Shown here: positions 20,584 to 25,793 of the stretch, piece by piece
How the letters are laid out: every line of letters begins with the position of its first letter
Numbering within the stretch: the first letter of the stretch is position 1
From: Phytophthora quininea
Taxonomy: Eukaryota; Oomycota; Peronosporomycetes; Peronosporales; Peronosporaceae
Assembly: GCA_011947345.1 (NCBI GenBank)
Contig: JAAVTG010000683.1
Span: forward strand, 1 to 25,793
Length of the DNA: 25,793 nt
Direction: 5' to 3'
Program-made: the position numbers and the translations under genes
The notes under the pieces: model-generated
Database searches by the model: none
What the model was told of the DNA's origin: nothing
Seen by the model: the letters and a program-made list of their open reading frames with translations, nothing else

Positions 20584-21673
20584 CTACGACTCCCGGGCTT
20601 GGGTTGGACCACTTGCTAGGGATTGCTGCTGCTCAAATGCGTACCACCAGCTCTTGATCGCGTTCTCGCTTCGACCAGGCAGCTCTTTGGAAATCAAACC
20701 CCATTGCGTTGAGTATTTTGCATGAGCCGCCAGCAAGACACGTGCTTCTTCTGCTGTCCACGGCGTCTATCACGACAGAAAACAATGAGCTTTCTGCAGT
20801 TGTCCCTCGTTTCTCTTCGCTCACCTTCGAAAGTACTGGGTCTAAGTGGTTCAGATACCGTTCGCGGCATTGCTTTCCTATCCGACCAGGCAACAAGGCG
20901 GCAATCTGCGCATAATACTAGTAAGTGGACTTCCCCCATTGAAACCTACTCGTCCACCTCGTACTTCTGTCCACTTCCGACCGATCTGCTTCACTTTAGC
21001 AGCCAACACTCGATCCTCCTTCTCTGTCCACGTCCCTTTGCCCTTTATAATCTTGTTATCCAGCGTCCGATACCACTGTTGCAGACACTGCAAGTCCGTC
21101 CTGCCAGGCAGTTGCGACGCGATGAAGAGCCAATTTCTTGCTCCGTGTGTCTCCACTAGCTTCGTCAGTTTGTCCTGCTCAGCTTTCGACCATCGCTGCG
21201 GAGGAGCTCTTCTCTCAATTTGCTGCTGCTTAGCAGTTTGTTGTCTCGATAACTGCAGAAATCTGTTCCTGAGACTCGTCGGACTTTTGCCCTTGAACTG
21301 TCGAGCCATGTCGGCCCACTTGCTGCCCCATTTCTGCTGCAAACCCAGCAGCTTCTCGTCCTCTTGCTTGCTCCACATTGGAAGGTTTAATTCAGACTCC
21401 AAGTGGTTAATAAACCTCTCTCGACAGCGCTTGCGGTCTCGACCTGGAAAGTGTTTGGCGATCTCGCTCCAGTTTTTACCCATTTCCGCCACCAACTTCT
21501 TCAGCTCGTCGTCCTGGGTCTGCGTCCACTTGCATCTCTTCGGCCTCACTATAGCCTCATCCTCCTTTGTCTCTATACGTCGTTTACTCCCGTCCGTCGC
21601 TCTTCCGCTAGCTGGTCTCCTCGCTCGATCAAGTGCTCGATGCGCTGCCTCTTCGTCTCCATCCCACCACCAT
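20584..21673 (-). CDS. Myb-family DNA-binding protein with five Myb repeats (3 exons)
   Basis: Exons 21673-20965, 20905-20825 and 20766-20584, with introns of 59 nt (GTACGAG...GCAG) and 58 nt (GTGAGC...ATAG); about 324 residues. The start is ATG 21671-21673 (MVV), read with one missing G at 21663-21665. Myb repeats in order: CKWTQTQDDEL..RCRERFINHL; MWSKQEDEKL..SLRNRFLQL; RWSKAEQDKL..LQCLQQWYRTLD; TWTEKEDRVL..GKQCRERYLNHLDP; PWTAEEARVL..NAIKSWWYAF. The last three match the order of c-Myb R1-R2-R3, including the GRIGKQCRER and NAIK recognition helices; two more divergent repeats precede them. It is probably a nuclear transcription regulator, target unknown. One intron falls inside the fourth repeat and one between the fourth and fifth. 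SNAPC4-like proteins also have extra repeats, but this is much shorter. Confidence 0.9.
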
Positions 21674-22619
21674 TATCCTTTACAAGAACACACAATCACT
21701 ACAAGAACCACTTCATAGTGCCGAAAAAAGTTTCAATCACTTTCAATCACAAGGATGTGGATTGATGTAGCGTCAAATACTACCTACAATAAAATGCAAT
21801 GCTCATTCTCCTTTCTGCCGAGTCCACAACGAGAGTTCCATGACGGCTACAGCACATTACGTCTTTGCCGACTTGGATGCCCTCTTGAATGCTGTCAACA
21901 ATCCAACTGAACATCGTATTCCAGCCAAGTTCCCTTTCGACACGTACAGGAGTGATTGTAATGGCACTTAAGCAGATGACGGAAATTTGCAGAATGATGA
22001 ATTCAACGGAGACTCTCCAAGCTAGTCTACCTCTAGCTGTGTGTGTCCCGGACTGATGTGTAGCAAATACAGGAGAACGAAGATCAGCTTCCCAGTGACG
22101 AGTTGTCTGCTGTCTGTCGCCGAGTGGCTGCGCAACCTCCACGTCGTCGCTCCAGCCTCGGCTCCAGGCTGACAATGGCTCGGTCCTTCGTACACGGAGA
22201 GCCATTGAGTCACCGCTGGAATGATGCAGTCGTCGTGGCCATTACAGCGATGGCGCTAAAAATACTCAAACTAAGGTATTTACGACAAAGTATCGACCAA
22301 AGTCGTGGAAAAACTCCAAGCTATGGGCTGGGTTCTGCCCCAAAGAAGACTGACGAGCGCCCACTTTAGCGTCAACTCCACCGACACTTTGTTGATGGGC
22401 TGACGGAGTGCTTAGGACGCGGTATGAAGACTGTATCAATCATGACTGGCGGAAGCTTCACTGCTCGTTTCTAAGGCACCTTGCAAATGTTCTTCCCCCG
22501 ACTGGTGTGTTGAGATCTTCTGGCTCGGCTGCCACAAGCCTTGTGTTTTCGAGCTGTGGCTTCCAAATTACCCTGCTTGATTCCAGGATATCTCCCCGAG
22601 TGAGCTCCTGAAAGCAAGC
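21674..22619. other. Region upstream of the Myb gene, weak hypothetical frames only
   Basis: It contains the Myb promoter. The longest frame, minus 21780-22205 (141 codons), has one hydrophobic stretch (EFIILQISVICLSAITITP) but no domain I recognise, and plus frames overlap it. I make no gene call. Confidence 0.3.
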
Positions 22620-22659
22620 CAGTAAGAAGCTCCAGTGCCAGCACCAGCAACAGATTAGT

Positions 22660-23087
22660 CGACACATGTGGATCTGAAGCAAGAGTCGATGCTGCTGCGG
22701 CAACATCTGCAGCAGCTTCAGGAAGTGATTGCTGGGCAGATCCAAGCTTTTGACGGTCGTGTAGAAGACGTGCTGACCCAAGTCCGTGAAATGGCCGAAC
22801 AAAATAGGTCTCTGCAGGATCAGCATCAACAACAATCTCACAGTCACGTAAGAAATGCCGTCGCAACGACCTGGCTGAACTGGTCTGGTGGGCGACGCAT
22901 TGACTGGGTACTCATGCTTGAAACCCTGATCATTGTGATAATGCCCGTCGGATTTACCTTGCAACTCAAGGAGCTGAGATCGATGAGAACGAGTGATGAC
23001 AGATCACCAGTCCATACAGATACAGCACGAGACATACTCTGCGATCGCTGCAACTGGTATCGGACTCAATATCCTCAGGAAGACTAG
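22660..23087 (+). CDS. Hypothetical coiled-coil ORF with a C-terminal hydrophobic segment
   Basis: I do not recognise this protein. The frame has an amphipathic, glutamine-rich stretch (LLRQHLQQLQEVIAGQIQAF, DGRVEDVLTQVREMAEQNR), then a hydrophobic segment able to span a membrane (VLMLETLIIVIMPVGFTL) and a polar tail ending at 23085-23087. No ATG begins it: a TAG lies just upstream in frame, at a position that could be an intron acceptor (ACAGATTAG before 22660), so this would be an internal or 3' exon. GTAAGA at about 22849 is an alternative donor, in which case the hydrophobic part would be intronic. The upstream exons could not be identified. Confidence 0.3.
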
Positions 23088-23800
23088 TTGGTGACTAGCT
23101 TGCGCTCTACGGTAGTCGAATAAACAGACTCATCTGCCGGTAGTTGACCATTGTAACAAAAATACGTACGTTTAGCATGTTGAAGACGATGCCCCATTAT
23201 TGCAACGCCTCCGTTTTTAGTGTGGGGCAATCATCTCGCAACAATCCATCAATATCGCCACTCGGTTTCATGCACTGCTTCATTCCCTTGCCACAGCGGC
23301 ACACTCGTCTGCAACACCCAAAATGAGCAGCCTACACTCTTTTCCTATTCCAGCAGCACCAAGGTATTGCTGCCACTACACCGCAGGCCCAATAAATATG
23401 AGGAAAATAGTACACCTGGTTCTCCTTTTTCAACTGCACTGAAATTTCTCTGCAGCTTGTAAGTGTTCACCCAAAAAGCGGGACATCATCTTTTCATTAC
23501 AACTCGTCATCTGCACTCATTTCAAAGAAGACCACCCACTGGGGACAAATGTCCAGTATTTTATAGTTTCATCGTTATATGCATATTTTACACTTAGTAC
23601 CGCGTTTGATTTCATTGGTTTAAATATATTTAGTCTGCTTAGTTATTATTTCTAAAACCGACATGCATGTTGTACAGAGATGTAACATATCACAGATTAG
23701 AATATATGTTTAAAGCTATAAATTTAAGTAGCATTTTCGTATATATGAAGTGCTCTTACTTGATGCTTAGAATGTGGGAACTTCGAAAAACAACGATGTA
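23088..23800. other. AT-rich intergenic region
   Basis: No coding frame is supported here. AT content is high from about 23560 to 23800, with only short scattered A/T runs. Confidence 0.5.
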
Positions 23801-24200
23801 TTAAAAATAGTCGATAAACGATGATTTCCTTTCAAATAATCGATCCTTAGTGCAGTCGGCAAAACTAGCTGTCACCTCAGCATCCAGGCGATCATTGAGA
23901 CGTTGAAGTTCCTCGTAGTTCAGCTTGAGCTTATCGTACTCCACCTTCATCTTGATATACGTCTCGCTGAGATACTCGAAATGGGCGCTCAGCATTTCGT
24001 TAACTTGACGTAGTAGCTGTCTGGGAAGCTTCTTCTGGCCTGCTCAAAGCTGACGTATCTCCACGTGGTAGAAGAACAAAACTTCAATGATCAGGTTCAT
24101 GTCGGGACGTGTCCATGTCCCACGCAATGCGCCTCGTCCCAGCGTGAGCCTGATGAACTTAGTCGACAGTCTCAGAGTCCATTGTGATCTTGCCGATGTG
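23801..24200 (-). CDS. Hypothetical coiled-coil fragment (3' part of an unidentified gene)
   Basis: The distal part reads VNEMLSAHFEYLSETYIKM and KLKLNYEELQRLNDRLDAEV, a clear short coiled coil, and ends at TAG or TAA next to 23801. Upstream on the same strand, other frames give protein-like text: FIRLTLGRGALRGTWTRPD, NLIIEVLFFYHVEIRQL, and before that MQLHIGKITMDSETVD from about 24210. These would be continuous after small indels of the sort seen in neighbouring genes. I do not recognise the family. It may continue into the ORF at 24441-24740 through an intron, but no splice pair was confirmed. Confidence 0.4.
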
Positions 24201-24440
24201 TAGCTGCATGTCGTGAAGAAATAGGAATGGCAAGCAAGCCGAGCATTAACAGATTAGAAAATTGATACATAAACGTGCTATTAAAAGAGAACATTGTAAT
24301 GTTTCGGAATTGATGTGATTCTGAATATATGTCACACTACACAACTAACTGTCGATGAAAATACTTCAAAATCACGCCTTTGATGGCGTACGGCGAATCT
24401 GTCCGATTCTCAGCACGTTGGGTACAGATTCACCTTGGTC

Positions 24441-24740
24441 TTAGGGCATTGCTTCTCTGAAAAACGGACTCTGGGGAGCGAAATGATTTAGAATACCAAG
24501 AGTCATCGGCTGAATTGTACTGCTATATATTTTGTCAATATTTTGGATAGCAGGGACTGACAATCGTAGAGGACTTCCACGACTATGCAGAAGTGGCTGG
24601 CTGCCCGAATTATTGATCATAAACCTCAACTGGGGGCTCTCTCTGTCAGGCGCTTTGGATAGTCTAGCGCTGCGGTGGTTGCCGTCGCTAAAACTAGGAG
24701 GTGGGAGCCCCGTTGGGTGCTGTTGGGGGAAAAAACTCAA
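24441..24740 (-). CDS. Hypothetical ORF, possible 5' part of the 23801-24200 gene
   Basis: About 99 codons, rich in proline, serine and arginine (HPTGLPPPSFSDGNHRSAR, NSGSQPLLHSRGSPLRLS). The first codon of the open stretch is TTG, so a true start is not shown and the frame continues upstream through TTTCCAG, a possible acceptor near 24765. It ends at 24441. It has low complexity typical of a disordered N-terminus; no family recognised. Confidence 0.3.
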   Translation of the reverse strand: MSFFPQQHPTGLPPPSFSDGNHRSARLSKAPDRESPQLRFMINNSGSQPLLHSRGSPLRLSVPAIQNIDKIYSSTIQPMTLGILNHFAPQSPFFREAMP

Positions 24741-24989
24741 AAGGAGGTCGACCTTGTCGATCGCTGGAAAGAGGCAGGTACCAATAATATCGACACTTCG
24801 CAGCAGCTAATTGTCGCGGCGCACGAGTTCTCGAAGAAGTGGGTCTCATCGATTTGCGAGTTCATTCTTTTTCTTCGCATCAAACTTCATCATATACGTC
24901 TATCTTCGGTTTTCGCCCAAAACTGCTTATTTTAGACGTTTTGTATTAGTTATTTCAGAGGGCATTTAGTCTTATAAAGGGATAGGAGG

Positions 24990-25035
24990 GTACCAAATAA
25001 CTGGTACTCCTAAGAATGTACCGAAGGATTGGTAC
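24990..25035. repeat. Four GTAC words at exact 14-bp spacing
   Basis: GTAC occurs at 24990, 25004, 25018 and 25032. The intervening 10 bases vary (CAAATAACTG, TCCTAAGAAT, CGAAGGATTG), so this is either a decayed tandem repeat or a spaced binding-site array. Confidence 0.75.
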
Positions 25036-25062
25036 AACCCGTGCTTAACGACTCAGCCGACA

Positions 25063-25392
25063 GTGCCAAGCCGCATTCAAAGCTGCCGTCACCACACGCA
25101 ACGTCCTGCACTGACCCCAAAAATGGTTTTCATCACTGCTACCGAGATCTGCAGTGTTCCTACATGCATCCACCAAGCGATAGTATGGTGCTGGAATAAG
25201 ATGCCTAACTCCCTGTTCGCCACCTCCTGGAATCACACAGGCTTTCTTAAGCATCATGCATACGAGTGGGCAGTGTCTGCCAAGCTTGCAGAAGACGGAG
25301 TCATGGTGGACTGGCGCTCAATGATCGGACAGCTCACAACAGCAGGGATCTCCAGTATTTTAGCCCGTTTATTAGCGACGACATTCTTATAG
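25063..25392 (+). pseudogene. Possible C-terminal remnant of a pogo/DDE_1-type transposase
   Basis: The translation contains CIHQAIVWCWNKMPNSLF followed by SWNHTGFLKHH. This resembles the end of DDE_1 (pogo/Jerky-type) transposases, where a helix with AIKW..AW precedes I..CW..TGI. No catalytic residues are present in the window. The assignment is tentative; a chance ORF is the alternative. Confidence 0.3.
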
Positions 25393-25497
25393 AGGGTTTG
25401 TCTGCACGGCGATTCGATTGGCCGAGAAAATCCTTGAACTGCATGCGTCTAAACGTCCTCGCGCACTAATCGTCTGGTCAGCAGCTCCTCATCTTCA

Positions 25498-25793
25498 ATG
25501 GCGCCGACCGCGAGCGAGTCCTTCCTGCCGTCCAAGTCGGGCATGCACAACTCCACCGACGTGTCCAAGGAGGACCGCCTGGCCACGCTGTCCATGTCGC
25601 TGCCCTCCCGCTCCGCCGACGACTACGAGACCGACAAGGCCAAGCTGGACAAGATGGCGGCGGCCGTCACGACGCTGCTCGAGTGCATCGGAGAGGACCC
25701 GCAGCGCGAGCTGGTCAAGACGCCCATGCGCATGGCCAAGGCGCTGCTGTACAACACCAAGGGTTACGGCCAGAGCCTGACGGACGTGCTGAA
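25498..25793 (+). CDS. GTP cyclohydrolase I (5' part, runs off the window)
   Basis: First enzyme of pterin/folate synthesis (GTP to 7,8-dihydroneopterin triphosphate). The ATG at 25498-25500 starts a 98-codon open frame that continues past the end. Residues 1-50 are a serine-rich leader (MAPTASESFLPSKSG). The enzyme domain begins with KMAAAVTTLLECIGEDPQRE, then LVKTPMRMAKALLYNTKGYG and SLTDVL, matching the family's N-terminal helices. Family members usually read R-E/Q-G-L-L-K-T-P; here the glycine codon is absent (RELVKTP), a one-residue in-frame gap. Catalytic and zinc-binding Cys/His residues lie beyond the window. Codon use is strongly GC-rich at third positions, as in NAD kinase and NOP2. 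Confidence 0.9.
   Translation, partial: MAPTASESFLPSKSGMHNSTDVSKEDRLATLSMSLPSRSADDYETDKAKLDKMAAAVTTLLECIGEDPQRELVKTPMRMAKALLYNTKGYGQSLTDVL

Larger units (their letters stand above)
24741..25497. other. Region upstream of GTP cyclohydrolase, with transposon-like remnant
   Basis: It contains the 14-bp periodic GTAC repeat (24990-25035), a possible DDE transposase remnant (25063-25392) and the GTP cyclohydrolase promoter. Just before the ATG the sequence CTCATCTTCA (about 25488-25497) resembles an oomycete initiator core. Confidence 0.4.

Noticed and set aside
22458..22964. Minus-strand ORFs 22458-22964 and 22471-22866
   Set aside because: They overlap the better plus-strand coiled-coil frame and have no recognisable domain.
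1..25793. tRNA, rRNA or other structured RNA genes
   Set aside because: No tRNA-like A/B box pair with a foldable cloverleaf, and no rRNA-like stretch, was noticed by eye; a covariance-model scan was not possible here.

Overview
The window looks like nuclear DNA of an oomycete, probably a Phytophthora-like member of the Peronosporales. Reasons: densely packed eukaryotic genes with many 50-80 nt GT-AG introns, an M96 mating-specific-type bZIP-like gene, a WY-effector-like remnant, a CEP83 homologue as expected of a zoosporic flagellate, and oomycete-type MULE and Crypton transposons. All names come from reading conserved motifs by eye; no database search was run.

Layout. 1-2541 (+): C-terminal ~695 codons of REV3, the catalytic subunit of DNA polymerase zeta, in eight exons. 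2634-4450 (-): NOP2-type rRNA cytosine-5 methyltransferase, tail to tail with REV3. 4626-7425 (+): a 13-exon coiled-coil gene resembling CEP83 (centriole distal appendages), head to head with NOP2. 7548-9322 (-): NAD kinase with a long N-terminal extension. 9323-11700: no gene recognised. 11710-17332 (-): a MULE (Mutator-like) transposase whose 3' part is split by a ~3.46 kb Crypton-like tyrosine-recombinase element (11921-15382), itself carrying a small second ORF with a histone-H1-like basic tail. 17333-18290: nothing recognised. 18293-18982 (+): broken WY-effector-like ORF. 19023-20216 (-): M96-type bZIP-like gene. 20584-21673 (-): five-repeat Myb protein. 21674-25050: weak hypothetical ORFs. 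25060-25340 (+): possible DDE transposase C-terminal remnant. 25498 to the end (+): start of GTP cyclohydrolase I.

Two themes stand out. First, nearly every recognisable gene, whatever its strand, carries one or more small apparent deletions, mostly one missing base in a G/C or T run; adding the base back restores family-conserved sequence. This looks like consensus error rather than pseudogenisation and should temper any claim of a dead gene. Second, the Crypton-like element is the best candidate for something new. It is bounded by a 6-bp direct repeat lying in the same codon phase of the MULE gene on both sides, has hairpins near both ends, and has TGTGA/TCACA-rich blocks near its ends, between its ORFs and filling an intron of its recombinase gene.

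Functional links: REV3 (translesion synthesis), NOP2 (ribosome biogenesis), CEP83 (flagellar base), NAD kinase (NADPH supply) and GTP cyclohydrolase I (pterin/folate) are ordinary housekeeping genes. The centre, about 10-19 kb, is an accessory, transposon-rich insert between them.
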